Virus record (IMG/VR): IMGVR_UViG_3300018420_000021
Span: 1-58,797 of that record
Strand: one strand, 5' to 3'
DNA length: 58,797 bases
Source of the DNA: a virus
The position numbers and the translations under genes were made by a program. The notes under the pieces were generated by a model. It was not told the DNA's origin. It did no database searches and saw nothing but the letters and a program-made list of their open reading frames with translations. This document shows positions 1 to 8,586 of the stretch, in pieces (the stretch's first letter is position 1; each line of letters starts with the position of its first letter).

Positions 1-1
1 A

Positions 2-505
2 GAAGAATTTAGACAAGATGTAAAATATGCAATTAAACAAGATCATCCAGAACTATATAGCAAAATTTTTATGTATGATATCGGTGAAGGCACTGGAAGT
101 AAAGTATGTGATCAATGCGAAGATGGCAAAGACGAAGACGGTAAAGAATGTTCTGAGTGCGGCGGAACTGGATATTCAGATCTTGCTGAAGAATCAGTGA
201 GTCTACAAGAAAAAGATGATGTATTGTTTAAAGTCAAAGATGAAGACGGTGATGTATACCAGATTGTAAAATACATGGGTAGATTACAAGCATTTGATGA
301 TGATCCAGACTCAGAAATGGGCGGAGGCATGGGTCCTTATGATTACGATGAAAAGACAAGTACTATTGAACATCCTAAAGATGCGGACCTTAAAGTAACA
401 AAAATTACTAACCAGGCAGAACAGGCAGAACAGGCAGAACAGGCAGAACCACGTCTTGGTGAATCTTGGTTACAAAACTACCAATCAATTCTAGTTCAGA
501 GGTAA
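2..505 (+). CDS. partial acidic protein with a DnaJ-like CxxC zinc motif (5' end outside window)
   Basis: The reading frame is open from the left edge, so the N-terminus is missing. The visible part has a CxxC...CxxCxGxGY motif (CDQC then CSECGGTGY), which resembles one or two CxxCxGxG repeats of a DnaJ zinc finger and could hold one zinc ion. The rest is very acidic. It ends in a glutamine/alanine/glutamate run encoded by a 9-bp tandem repeat. It sits just before other T4-like virion-type genes, so a structural or assembly role is possible. I do not recognise a specific family. Confidence 0.7.
   Translation, partial: EEFRQDVKYAIKQDHPELYSKIFMYDIGEGTGSKVCDQCEDGKDEDGKECSECGGTGYSDLAEESVSLQEKDDVLFKVKDEDGDVYQIVKYMGRLQAFDDDPDSEMGGGMGPYDYDEKTSTIEHPKDADLKVTKITNQAEQAEQAEQAEPRLGESWLQNYQSILVQR
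413..448 (+). repeat. 9-bp tandem repeat, four units
   Basis: CAGGCAGAA is repeated four times without change inside the coding sequence. It encodes a short Gln-Ala-Glu run near the C-terminus. The perfect identity suggests recent slippage. Confidence 0.9.
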
Positions 506-510
506 GCAAT

Positions 511-1443
511 ATGAAAAGTTTCGTAACATATCTAAGAGAAACAGAACTTCCAACTCAAGGTGATAACATTGATTTTGAGATGGACGAAACTTGTGTATCT
601 ACATATGTATTAGAAAGTGAAGAAGATTACATTGTTGTAGCAGGTGATCCTAAATCTTTTAAAATGCTAGAAGGCTTATTTGAAAGCAGTTTTGGCGACA
701 ACTCATTGGCTGACTTACAAATTAAAAGAGATATGGCTGGCAAGAAATCCAAAAAAGAAGAACTTAAAGCCTGGCAAGAAAAATACAACAAATACTTAGG
801 CGGCAATGGTGATAAACTAGCAGATGGTTTTTTCGAAGCATACCTTGATACAGGTATTTTAACTGATGCGACAGAAGAAGATGAATTTAACAAAGCAGTA
901 GATGATGTTTTTGGTGGCGACAGTGCAAGAGCAGAATACGAACTGTTTGGTAATGAAGATTTAAAGAGAAAACATTTGCCAATCACTTATGCAATGCATA
1001 AAGAATTTGAAGATATTATGGGCGGACCGGTCGGATCAAGCACAGGACCCGATGACGAAGACAATGTTATGCAAGCGGCAAACATATTAAGTCTATCCGA
1101 AGAACAACATGGATATAATAATACTGAAACATCAGTTGACGATGATGTTGAAGATGTCAATGAAGAGTTAAATAGTTTACGTCGCACACTTGGTTTAGAT
1201 GAAGCTGAGTATCAAGGACGTAAAGTTAAACTAAACAAGCCTATGCAAGGCGATGTTAAAAAGTTTAAGGTATATGTAAAAGATCCAAAAACAGGCAATG
1301 TTAAGAAAGTCAACTTTGGTGATCCTAACATGCGTATTAAAAAGTCTAACCCAAAAAGACGCAAGAGTTTTCGTGCTAGACACAACTGCGATAATCCAGG
1401 ACCAAAAACAAAGGCACGTTATTGGTCTTGTAGAAAGTGGTAA
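511..1443 (+). CDS. T4-like phage protein with conserved basic C-terminal domain
   Basis: The start is taken at MKSFVTYL because GAGG lies upstream at normal spacing; a longer frame upstream overlaps the previous gene. The N-terminal two thirds are acidic and helical. The last ~75 residues (about 236-310) are basic and end in RKSFRARHNCDNPGPK...ARYWSCRKW. From memory this C-terminal module recurs in T4-like marine myoviruses, often linked to prohead core or protease genes (DUF5872-like). The invariant-looking Cys, Asn and Trp residues suggest a small folded domain. A capsid-associated role is inferred. Confidence 0.65.
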   Translation: MKSFVTYLRETELPTQGDNIDFEMDETCVSTYVLESEEDYIVVAGDPKSFKMLEGLFESSFGDNSLADLQIKRDMAGKKSKKEELKAWQEKYNKYLGGNGDKLADGFFEAYLDTGILTDATEEDEFNKAVDDVFGGDSARAEYELFGNEDLKRKHLPITYAMHKEFEDIMGGPVGSSTGPDDEDNVMQAANILSLSEEQHGYNNTETSVDDDVEDVNEELNSLRRTLGLDEAEYQGRKVKLNKPMQGDVKKFKVYVKDPKTGNVKKVNFGDPNMRIKKSNPKRRKSFRARHNCDNPGPKTKARYWSCRKW

Positions 1444-1444
1444 T

Positions 1445-1804
1445 ATGCGGGCTAAAGATTTCTTAACCGAACGCAAGCGCCGCCTGCTTCGTAAAAGTAC
1501 ACAACACGCATTACCAGGTGCTCAAACAATGAACACTGACTTTTACGGTGCGTATCGTTTTGCTCTAAGTCTAGCTGGATCTCCAGACGGTGTTGATATG
1601 CCTGAAGATGGTCCTACACAAGGACGTATGGTAACACTAGCATATACACAAGGTGAACAAGAGATTATTGATACCGCCAAAAAGCGTATGGGTGTTACTA
1701 CACAGCATACGTTAACCAAAGGCAAAGGCAGTAACGAACTTCCAGATGTAAACACACAAAGCATCACCGTTGCACAAGGTCCTGTCAAACGTAAAAATCG
1801 ATGA
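1445..1804 (+). CDS. conserved phage protein, function unknown
   Basis: The start MRAKDFLTERKRR sits one base after the upstream stop. The protein is basic at both ends (N-terminal KRRLLRK, C-terminal VKRKNR) with a central FYGAYRFALSLAGSP segment. It lies in a tight run with the neighbouring genes and overlaps the next start by ATGA. Position suggests a virion-related role. No domain is recognised. Confidence 0.65.
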   Translation: MRAKDFLTERKRRLLRKSTQHALPGAQTMNTDFYGAYRFALSLAGSPDGVDMPEDGPTQGRMVTLAYTQGEQEIIDTAKKRMGVTTQHTLTKGKGSNELPDVNTQSITVAQGPVKRKNR

Positions 1805-2001
1805 ACGATTTAGAACGTTTAAAAAAACTTGCCGGTATAACTGGACACGCTAACGAAAGCACACTGTTAGACAACATTAGCCATACCGGCACAGAAAAAG
1901 CTCAACTACAACGCAAGCACAACATTAAACCAGGAACTGAAGAATGGTTTAAACTCTGGTTTGCCAGACCATATCTAACTGGCGAAAAACCTATTGATTA
2001 A
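1801..2001 (+). CDS. small phage protein with an LKKLAGI motif
   Basis: 66 residues, overlapping the upstream gene by four bases, so translation is probably coupled. The N-terminus reads MNDLERLKKLAGI. The same LKKLAGI string ends the large protein at 5974-7464. Residues 36-66 contain HNIKPGTEEWFKLWFARP, a segment I have seen in several T4-like phage proteins but cannot name. Function unknown. Confidence 0.65.
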   Translation: MNDLERLKKLAGITGHANESTLLDNISHTGTEKAQLQRKHNIKPGTEEWFKLWFARPYLTGEKPID

Positions 2002-2012
2002 CCAATCGTAAA

Positions 2013-2031
2013 ATGTAACATAACTGTAATA
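2013..2031 (+). promoter_or_regulatory. Pho-box-like direct repeat upstream of the permease
   Basis: TGTAACA and TGTAATA occur 11 bp apart on the same face of the helix. The 18-bp site matches the bacterial PhoB consensus (CTGTCAT, 4 bp, CTGTCAT) at about 14 of 18 positions by my count. It lies ~90 bp before a PiT-like phosphate permease, which makes host PhoB control plausible. The -10 is not clear; a GTTAAATA box lies at 2050-2057. Confidence 0.45.
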
Positions 2032-2121
2032 TTTTTCTTCTTGCTCTTTGTTAAATATTCATGTAATATAAAAATTACATTGTGAGTGACGGGGTAAAGC
2101 CGTCAAGCAAAGGAGAAAATT

Positions 2122-3081
2122 ATGGATCAACTCACCTTATGGATGGCTGTTGGTTTCTTGTTCGCAGGATACGCAGTTATCGCAAATGATTCCGTACAAA
2201 CATTAGGTACATGGATCGCAAGTAATAACGAAAAATTTAATTGGAAAGTTATGTGGGGAGCGGCTTCAGCCGTACTCTTATATACGCTTTGGTATGGCTG
2301 GTATGTGAATGGTGGAGACATCAGTTACGGCAGACTTAACAAAATTCCATTCCAAGAAATACAATGGTATCACGCAATGGCTCCGGCCTTGCTATTAATA
2401 CTTACAAGAATAGGCGTGCCGGTTAGCACGTCTTTTTTAGTATTAAGTGCCTTTGCTTCTACATTTGTATTAGAAAAAATGCTTATGAAATCTATGATGG
2501 GATATGCAGTCGCGGCTGTGGCGGCGTATGCTATTTGGATAGTAGTAAGCAAGATACTTGACGAAGCAAAACCTGTCAAAGAAGAACACAAGAATTTGTG
2601 GCGAATAGGACAGTGGGTAACCACAGGCTTCCTATGGTTTACATGGCTGTCACACGATATGGCTAACATCGCTGTGTTCCTACCTAGAGAGATACCTTGG
2701 GATCTAATGATTTTAGTCAGTACTGTATTTGTAATTGGCTTAGGATTTATGTTCCGTGAAGGTGGAGGTAAGATACAAAAGATTGTATTAGAAAAACACA
2801 ACACAAGATACGTAAGGTCAGCAACTATTATTGATGCTGTGTATTGGGTTATCCTTTGGTTCTTCAAAGAACTAAATGACATACCAATGTCGACTACTTG
2901 GGTGTTTGTGGGTCTACTGTGTGGACGTGAACTTGCTATGGCAACTATGACAGGCAAGGAAAAGTTCAAATCAGTGTTTCCACTTGTAACACGAGACTTC
3001 TTTAAGATGATGATTGGATTAGGCGCAAGCGTAGGTATTGTGCTGTTTATACATTATCTTGTTGTACCCAATGGTTGGTAA
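2122..3081 (+). CDS. PiT-like phosphate permease (putative), multi-pass membrane protein
   Basis: 319 residues with about nine hydrophobic segments. Residues ~20-33 read VIANDSVQTLGTWI, close to the GANDVANAFGT signature of PiT inorganic phosphate permeases. A second, weaker copy (SHDMANIAVFLP, ~180-191) fits the internal repeat of that family. The protein is shorter than typical PiT proteins (~400-500). AAAGGAGAAAATT precedes the ATG. A small hairpin (GACGG/CCGTC) lies in the leader at 2088-2104. It could raise phosphate uptake by the infected cell. The family call is moderate. Confidence 0.5.
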   Translation: MDQLTLWMAVGFLFAGYAVIANDSVQTLGTWIASNNEKFNWKVMWGAASAVLLYTLWYGWYVNGGDISYGRLNKIPFQEIQWYHAMAPALLLILTRIGVPVSTSFLVLSAFASTFVLEKMLMKSMMGYAVAAVAAYAIWIVVSKILDEAKPVKEEHKNLWRIGQWVTTGFLWFTWLSHDMANIAVFLPREIPWDLMILVSTVFVIGLGFMFREGGGKIQKIVLEKHNTRYVRSATIIDAVYWVILWFFKELNDIPMSTTWVFVGLLCGRELAMATMTGKEKFKSVFPLVTRDFFKMMIGLGASVGIVLFIHYLVVPNGW

Positions 3082-3086
3082 TAACA

Positions 3087-3094
3087 GATAAGTA
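3087..3094 (+). promoter_or_regulatory. late-promoter box GATAAGTA, five bases before the ATG
   Basis: GATAAGTA is followed by GTTTT and then ATG at 3100. T4-type late transcription starts about six bases after such a box, so the message would start at the initiation codon. There is no ribosome binding site. Confidence 0.45.
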
Positions 3095-3099
3095 GTTTT

Positions 3100-3240
3100 A
3101 TGAGTAAAGATAAAAATACAAACAAATATACTCAAAGGGAATGGGACCGCACTGTAGGGTGGGGTCCTGTGCCCGATGAATATAAGAATGAAATTGAACA
3201 GGAACAAAAAAAGACTTCTAACGAGAAGTCTGAACGTTAA
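3100..3240 (+). CDS. small hydrophilic protein, 46 aa
   Basis: MSKDKNTNKYTQREWDRTVG...KSER. Highly charged, no domain recognised. No Shine-Dalgarno sequence; a late box ends five bases before the ATG. Its 3' end overlaps the end of the convergent HNH gene, and the hairpin that terminates that gene lies inside this coding region. Confidence 0.5.
   Translation: MSKDKNTNKYTQREWDRTVGWGPVPDEYKNEIEQEQKKTSNEKSER
3206..3230 (-). terminator. intrinsic terminator of the HNH gene
   Basis: On the minus strand GACTTCT-CGTT-AGAAGTC is followed by seven T. The stem overlaps the last codons and the stop codon of the HNH gene. Confidence 0.75.
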
Positions 3241-3766
3241 CTTTTTGTTCGTCTACGTGTAAAAACTTTAGCCATTCGGCCCGAACACTAATATTGCCAG
3301 GCCTCCGACGCCACTTAGCTACCAAGTGATAATATTCAGGATTAACAGGTTCTTTAAGAGGCTTCATAATCTTACTGCCTTTGCGGAAGTTGCATTCCTT
3401 ACATGCAGTTACACAATTTTCCCAACTGATAATACCACCTTTGCTTTTAGGTATAACATGATCGATAGTTAGGTCTCTAGGACTAAAAACATCAGCACAG
3501 TATTGACACTGATACATATCACGCAGATATAGATTATTGCGTGTGAATTTAACATGCTTCATTGGGTTGAAATATTCTTTAGTAACACAAATACTAGGTA
3601 ATCTAATCTCTGTGCTTGGGCTACGGATCACACGATTTTCGTAATTTTCAACAACTTTTACACGATCCAAAAAGATTAATTTAATAGCCTGTTGCCAGCC
3701 AATCACACTTAATGGCAAAATACTGATGGGTTCATAGTTAGCGTTCAGTAGTAGTGTGTCGCTCAT
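3218..3766 (-). CDS. HNH endonuclease
   Basis: 182 residues. The C-terminal half is a classical HNH fold with structural zinc: C87xxC90, the DH pair at 102-103 (LTIDHVIPKSKGG), N117 and C122xxC125. The N-terminal ~75 residues form the extension typical of the bacterial and phage HNH family that begins with LLLNANYEPI. It is divergent from terminase with a 78-bp gap. HNH proteins next to terminases can assist genome packaging, or it may be a free-standing homing-type nuclease. No ribosome site; a late box TATAAGTA ends five bases before the ATG. Confidence 0.88.
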   Translation of the reverse strand: MSDTLLLNANYEPISILPLSVIGWQQAIKLIFLDRVKVVENYENRVIRSPSTEIRLPSICVTKEYFNPMKHVKFTRNNLYLRDMYQCQYCADVFSPRDLTIDHVIPKSKGGIISWENCVTACKECNFRKGSKIMKPLKEPVNPEYYHLVAKWRRRPGNISVRAEWLKFLHVDEQKVNVQTSR

Positions 3767-3771
3767 AACAA

Positions 3772-3779
3772 TACTTATA
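3772..3779 (-). promoter_or_regulatory. late-promoter box TATAAGTA for the HNH gene
   Basis: Minus strand TATAAGTA-TTGTT-ATG: box, five bases, start codon. This predicts a leaderless late transcript. A GATAAGTA box on the plus strand (3795-3802) may serve terminase in the other direction. Confidence 0.5.
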
Positions 3780-3844
3780 GCCCTGTTTGTGAATGATAAG
3801 TAACAGTATTATATAGTATTCAGAGGAATAGTAACCGAAATAAC

Positions 3845-5410
3845 ATGGCTAAGAGTTTAGAAGGCGTATTGGTTAAACCTGCACACAAGCAGGAAACATA
3901 TACACAGAATCAGTTGCTGGAATTTGCTAGTTGTGCTGATTCAAAAACAGGCGCTAAATATTTTTTATCAAAGTTTTTTTACATTCAGCATCCTACTCGA
4001 GGACGTTTGTTGTATGATCCTTTTGACTATCAAGACGAACTAATCGATATCTATCACGGGTATCGTTTTAGTATTAACTTGCTTGGACGTCAGATGGGTA
4101 AAACTACTACAGCCGCAGGATATTTGCTATGGTATGCTATGTTTGTTCCAGATTCGACCATTCTTATCGCCGCACACAAATACACTGGCGCACAAGAAAT
4201 CATGCAACGTATTCGCTATGCATATGAACTATGTCCTAATCACATACGTGCAGGTGTTACCAGTTACAATAAAGGTAGTATTGACTTTGAAAACGGTTCA
4301 CGTATTGTAAGCACAACAACTACTGAAACTACTGGTCGTGGTATGAGTATTACATTGCTATACTGTGACGAGTTTGCTTTTGTGCGTAACACTATTGCTC
4401 GTGAATTTTGGACTAGTATTAGTCCTACACTAGCAACTGGTGGTAAAGCTATTATTACTTCAACACCAAACAGTGACGAAGATCAGTTTTGGCTATTGTG
4501 GACCGGTGCTACTAAAACTGAAGATGAGTTTGGAAACAAAACAGAACTAGGACAAAATGGCTTCAAAGGCTACATGGCTCGATGGAATAGACATCCAGAA
4601 AGAGACGATGCTTGGGCTACTCAAGAACGTGCAAGTATTGGTGATGAGCGATTCAAACGTGAGCATGAATGTGAACCAATTATCTATGATGAAACACTTA
4701 TTAGTGCAGTTAAGTTACTTGAGATGGAAGGTAAAGAACCAGCAGAAAAGCAAGGTGAAGTGCGTTGGTACAAACGTCCAAACTCAAACTGTCAATATGT
4801 AGTTGCATTAGATCCAAGTCTTGGTACAGGCGGCGACTATAGTGCTATACAGGTATTTGAAGTTCCTACTATGCTACAAGTTGCTGAATGGAAGCATAAT
4901 AAAACTCCTATTCAACGACAAATAGTTATAATGAAAGAGATTATTGACTATATTGCAGACATTGTTGGACATAATGAACGCATATATTATAGTATAGAAA
5001 ACAATACATTAGGCGAAGCAGGACTTGTAACTATTGCTGAGATTGGTGAAGAAAACATACGTGGTATATTTTTAAGCGAGCCAGCTAAAGTGGGCAATGC
5101 AAGACGATTTCGCAAAGGATTCACTACAACTGCTAAATCAAAATTGGCGGCGTGTAGTAAATTTAAGATGCTGTTGGAAACAGACAGGATCACAATTAAC
5201 AGCAAGGCACTGATGAGCGAGCTTAAAAGTTTTGTTGCCCATGGTATGAGCTTTTCGGCGAAGCCAGGTGAACATGACGATCTAGTTATGGCAACATTGT
5301 TGATTGTACGCATGGTGCAATACATGCAAAACTTTGACAGTGAACTAGATACTGTACTCAAAGACAGCATGGACGACTTTATCGAACCAATGCCTTTTAT
5401 AGTGGTGTAA
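3845..5410 (+). CDS. terL: terminase large subunit (T4 gp17-like)
   Basis: 521 residues, the usual size for T4-type large terminases. The packaging ATPase has Walker A at 81-88 (GRQMGKTT), Walker B at 171-175 (LLYCD) with catalytic E176, and the STTTTETTGRG region near 156-166. The RNase H-like headful nuclease has acidic residues at D323 (ALDPSLGTGG), a YSIENN strand and the terminal D478/D479 pair (EHDDLVMA). The packaging motor works at the prohead portal. The next gene follows after three bases. Confidence 0.97.
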   Translation: MAKSLEGVLVKPAHKQETYTQNQLLEFASCADSKTGAKYFLSKFFYIQHPTRGRLLYDPFDYQDELIDIYHGYRFSINLLGRQMGKTTTAAGYLLWYAMFVPDSTILIAAHKYTGAQEIMQRIRYAYELCPNHIRAGVTSYNKGSIDFENGSRIVSTTTTETTGRGMSITLLYCDEFAFVRNTIAREFWTSISPTLATGGKAIITSTPNSDEDQFWLLWTGATKTEDEFGNKTELGQNGFKGYMARWNRHPERDDAWATQERASIGDERFKREHECEPIIYDETLISAVKLLEMEGKEPAEKQGEVRWYKRPNSNCQYVVALDPSLGTGGDYSAIQVFEVPTMLQVAEWKHNKTPIQRQIVIMKEIIDYIADIVGHNERIYYSIENNTLGEAGLVTIAEIGEENIRGIFLSEPAKVGNARRFRKGFTTTAKSKLAACSKFKMLLETDRITINSKALMSELKSFVAHGMSFSAKPGEHDDLVMATLLIVRMVQYMQNFDSELDTVLKDSMDDFIEPMPFIVV

Positions 5411-5413
5411 AAT

Positions 5414-5959
5414 ATGATTATCGAAAACATACCTCCAACACAGGATTTATTCAGAATTACTGATGTTGTTTCTGCAGGACTTTCCAAACGTATAGTAGAA
5501 CACGATTGGCTAAGTGAACCTCTCAAAAAACAAGAAGCACAAGAAGAATGGACACGATGGATGGTAGACGATCACAGTCTACTACGTGAAATAGATGCTC
5601 AATTGACCCTTAATATTAATCAAATAAATGAAGCATGTAATACGAACTTCTTTGTAGCAGAAGGAACTCGTATGTGGATCGATCCACCGGGATTTACAGT
5701 GCCTATTCATTTAGATGGAGTAGTTGACGAATTTACAGGAGATATTAAAGGGGTAGAACAAGCAATGCAGGCATTTTGGCTAGGTCCTGAAGAAACAGGA
5801 ACCTGCTTTTATTCTACTGCTAGCAAAGATGCAGTTAGATATCGGTTTCCTTTTGAAACAAACACCGCATATTTTATGATTATTACGCCTGATTTATGGC
5901 ATGGCATGATTGTACCTGGTAAAGATTACAGATTCACTACTTACACATATTTTCGTTAA
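5414..5959 (+). CDS. 2-oxoglutarate/Fe(II)-dependent oxygenase-like protein
   Basis: 181 residues. The iron-binding facial triad is visible: H99-x-D101 (VPIHLDG) and H163 (DLWHGM). R173 lies ten residues on, where 2-oxoglutarate is usually bound. The fold fits the small phage oxygenases found in marine T4-like genomes. The substrate is unknown: protein, nucleic acid or a small molecule are all possible. It sits between terminase and a virion-type gene in a tight run. Confidence 0.65.
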   Translation: MIIENIPPTQDLFRITDVVSAGLSKRIVEHDWLSEPLKKQEAQEEWTRWMVDDHSLLREIDAQLTLNINQINEACNTNFFVAEGTRMWIDPPGFTVPIHLDGVVDEFTGDIKGVEQAMQAFWLGPEETGTCFYSTASKDAVRYRFPFETNTAYFMIITPDLWHGMIVPGKDYRFTTYTYFR

Positions 5960-5960
5960 A

Positions 5961-5968
5961 GGTAAATA
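5961..5968 (+). promoter_or_regulatory. late-promoter-like box GGTAAATA
   Basis: GGTAAATA, then five bases (GTATT), then ATG at 5974. Same spacing as at 3087, 3772, 30643 and 35427. An AAAGG overlapping the box could act as a weak ribosome site, so this case is ambiguous. Confidence 0.35.
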
Positions 5969-5973
5969 GTATT

Positions 5974-7464
5974 ATGAAAGAACTTGACAGCATAGCAGAA
6001 GCACTTTTTGATAAACTACGAAGCCGTTTTGATCGTATAAGTCTTGGTGACAAAGATGCGAAAGCTACAGATGACCCAACACAAGCACGTTTTTATAATT
6101 TCGATTACACTGTAAACGACAATAACTTTGGTAATGTTACTGTTAGCATTATCGACGATCAATCACTGAAGATTTACTTTAGCAAAGAATTATCTAATAA
6201 ACTTACTAAAGAGGAACAAGATGATTGGTTTGCGTTTTTAAAAGAAATGCGTAGATTCTCAAGAAGAAATATGCTAACGTTTGATACTAGAGATATCAAT
6301 CGCAGTTCATTGAATCTAAGGGACATTAAACAACAAACAACCAATGGCAATTGGAAGTCAAAAGAAGTAGATATTCAGGAAAGTAAAATGTACGGTACTA
6401 GAAAGAAAAGCTACGATCACGTTGGAGAAACACGTTTAATCATTAGACATCGAACAGAAGTTGATGAAGATAAGCGTGGCGCACGTAGTCGTAATATTGA
6501 TGTTATTTTTGTTGAAAATAGTTTAGGTGAGCGTTTTAGGCTACCATTTACAAATCTGCGAGCCGCTCGTGCAGTTGGACAACATGTTGCACACGGCGGA
6601 ATGATCTCAGATGATCGTACACAAGAGATCTACGCAATGGTAGAAGAAATGCAACAACTAAGCAAGTTTCTACGTGCTACACGTAATGTTGAAGCATTTG
6701 AAGACAAAGAAGTTCCTGATCTAGTTGAATGTGCTAGAGAACGCTATTACGAATGTCGCAAAGGTTTAGATAGAATGAGTACACCAAAAGGCTATCAAGC
6801 ATTTTGGGAAGACTATATGGCACCAGAAATGGTTGAAATGGAAGATGAAGATGCACTCAGAGAGCGTTTTACAAAACGTTTTATTGACCAGCGCATTGAA
6901 GAAGCTCTACCATATGTTTACAAAGCATTTGCAAATCGTCCAGTTATAGAAGCCAACGCAACTGAATTTGAAAGCTGGGCCGACAAGCTAACCGAAGGTA
7001 CTTGGGCATTGCCTGAGAGCGATGAAGATGTTGAGAAGTTTAAGCGTATCTTTGCTAAACCAATTCAGTTTGGTCCAGAAGGTAATGATGCTACATCTGC
7101 AATGTATGATATATTTGGTGATGACGATCTTTTTGATGATCTTGGCACACTGGCTGACATTAAAGGTCCAGAAGCCGACGCTCGTCCAACCATTGTAAGA
7201 TGGTTTACTAATATACACAAAGATATAGTTACTGGTAATGCATCAGTAAGTAGAGACATTCAAGAATCAATGGCTAAGATATTTGAATATCTTAAAACTT
7301 GGCAACCAGAAGCAGAAGCTCCAGCAGAAGAACCAACTGACACAGAAGAGCAACCTGCTGAAGAGCCTGCTGACGCCGAAGCGCCAGCTGACGCCGAAGC
7401 GCCAGCTGAAGAACCAAAAGAAGAATCAGTAGACAATCTTAAAAAACTAGCTGGCATTTCATAA
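5974..7464 (+). CDS. large conserved T4-like phage protein, function unknown
   Basis: 496 residues, mixed alpha/beta, acidic. Residues ~430-485 form a proline/alanine/glutamate linker with an 18-bp DNA repeat. The extreme C-terminus is VDNLKKLAGIS, matching the start of the protein at 1801-2001. I recall homologues of similar length in marine T4-like phages without known function. The position between terminase and gp32 and the shared LAGI tail suggest a virion or DNA-associated protein. Confidence 0.6.
   Translation: MKELDSIAEALFDKLRSRFDRISLGDKDAKATDDPTQARFYNFDYTVNDNNFGNVTVSIIDDQSLKIYFSKELSNKLTKEEQDDWFAFLKEMRRFSRRNMLTFDTRDINRSSLNLRDIKQQTTNGNWKSKEVDIQESKMYGTRKKSYDHVGETRLIIRHRTEVDEDKRGARSRNIDVIFVENSLGERFRLPFTNLRAARAVGQHVAHGGMISDDRTQEIYAMVEEMQQLSKFLRATRNVEAFEDKEVPDLVECARERYYECRKGLDRMSTPKGYQAFWEDYMAPEMVEMEDEDALRERFTKRFIDQRIEEALPYVYKAFANRPVIEANATEFESWADKLTEGTWALPESDEDVEKFKRIFAKPIQFGPEGNDATSAMYDIFGDDDLFDDLGTLADIKGPEADARPTIVRWFTNIHKDIVTGNASVSRDIQESMAKIFEYLKTWQPEAEAPAEEPTDTEEQPAEEPADAEAPADAEAPAEEPKEESVDNLKKLAGIS
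7369..7404 (+). repeat. 18-bp tandem repeat, two units
   Basis: GCTGACGCCGAAGCGCCA occurs twice in direct tandem inside the Pro/Ala/Glu linker of the preceding coding sequence. Confidence 0.85.
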
Positions 7465-7488
7465 AATCTATTTTGGTAAAATTTTCCT

Positions 7489-7517
7489 TTGACTGCTAAA
7501 TAAAACTAGCATATACT
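7489..7517 (+). promoter_or_regulatory. sigma70-like promoter for gene 32
   Basis: TTGACT, 17 bp, TATACT, followed by a ~45-base leader and AAAGGAG before the gp32 ATG. This near-consensus host-type promoter fits early or constitutive expression of the single-strand binding protein. Confidence 0.8.
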
Positions 7518-7569
7518 GTGTGTATGTGCTCAGGCAAAAACATTATGGCACATTAAAGGAGAAAACATT

Positions 7570-8565
7570 ATGGCTACATTGGCTGAAATCCGAGCAAAAC
7601 TACAAGCTCAAGAAACCCGCACAGGCGGTAACACTACAGGTGGCGACAACGCCATTTTCCCTCATTGGAATATTCCAGAGGGCTCAACTTCCCGAATCCG
7701 TTTCCTTCCAGACTCTGACACAAAGAATGATTTCTTTTGGGTAGAGCGCAACATGATCCGACTTCCATTCAATGGGATCAAAGGAGACGTTAATAGCAAA
7801 CCTCAGATTGTACAGGTACCCTGCGTAGAGATGTGGGGCGATAGTTGTCCTATTCTTGCAGAAGTACGTACATGGTTCAAAGACTCAAGTCTTGAGGAAA
7901 TGGGTCGTAAGTATTGGAAGAAGCGTTCTTACTTGTTCCAAGGCTTTGTACGTGAAAGTTCACTTGCAGACGACTCAACGCCTGAGAATCCAATCCGTAG
8001 GTTTATTATTAGTCCTCAGATCTTTAACATTGTTAAAGCGGCTCTGATGGATCCAGAGATGGAAGAACTTCCAACTGATTACGAGCGTGGTCTAGACTTC
8101 AGTGTTGTTAAGACCAGCAAAGGTGGATATGCTGACTACAGCACTTCTAAGTATTCTCGTAAGGAATCTGCACTTACTGAAGTAGAACGTGCGGCAGTTG
8201 ACCAATACGGTTTGCATAACCTTGCTGACTTCCTACCTAAAAAGCCTAACGAAACTGAACTAAAGGTTCTAACAGAAATGTTTGAAGCATCAGTTGACGG
8301 TCAGGCTTATGATCCTGACAAATTTGCATCTTACTACAAGCCCAGTGGGTTTCAAGGTGGCGGATCAAATAGTACTTCGAAAGATAGTACTCCAGCACCA
8401 GCACCTCAAGCGACACCAGCACCAGCACCAGCACCTCAGCCAGTAGCTGAAGAGCCTGCTGTTGCAACTGCTCCAGTTGCAGAACCTGCAACTGAAGAAA
8501 GCGGATCGACTAAGAGGACTGAAGATATTCTTGCTATGATTCGTAGCAGACAAGCTTCTAGCTAA
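7570..8565 (+). CDS. 32: single-stranded DNA-binding protein (T4 gp32-like)
   Basis: 331 residues. The basic N-terminal segment (MATLAEIRAKLQAQETR) corresponds to the cooperativity domain. The core has FPHWNIPEGSTSRIRFLPD and KKRSYLFQGFV, typical of gp32 of marine T4-like phages. A Pro/Ala/Glu-rich linker (about 265-310) leads to an acidic tail ending in TEDILAMIRSR, the usual contact site for replication and recombination partners. Only two cysteines (PCVEMWGDSCP) lie where T4 has its zinc ligands, so zinc binding is doubtful. It coats ssDNA for replication and UvsX-driven recombination. Confidence 0.92.
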   Translation: MATLAEIRAKLQAQETRTGGNTTGGDNAIFPHWNIPEGSTSRIRFLPDSDTKNDFFWVERNMIRLPFNGIKGDVNSKPQIVQVPCVEMWGDSCPILAEVRTWFKDSSLEEMGRKYWKKRSYLFQGFVRESSLADDSTPENPIRRFIISPQIFNIVKAALMDPEMEELPTDYERGLDFSVVKTSKGGYADYSTSKYSRKESALTEVERAAVDQYGLHNLADFLPKKPNETELKVLTEMFEASVDGQAYDPDKFASYYKPSGFQGGGSNSTSKDSTPAPAPQATPAPAPAPQPVAEEPAVATAPVAEPATEESGSTKRTEDILAMIRSRQASS

Positions 8566-8586
8566 GTAGAAACAAAGAATATTATA

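Noticed and set aside
466-510. Upstream extension of the gene at 511
   Set aside because: It overlaps the end of the previous gene and has no ribosome site, while GAGG stands before the ATG at 511.
2370-2969. Long minus-strand frame (199 codons) inside the permease gene
   Set aside because: It is antisense to a clear membrane protein and looks like the reverse of hydrophobic codons, without a ribosome site.
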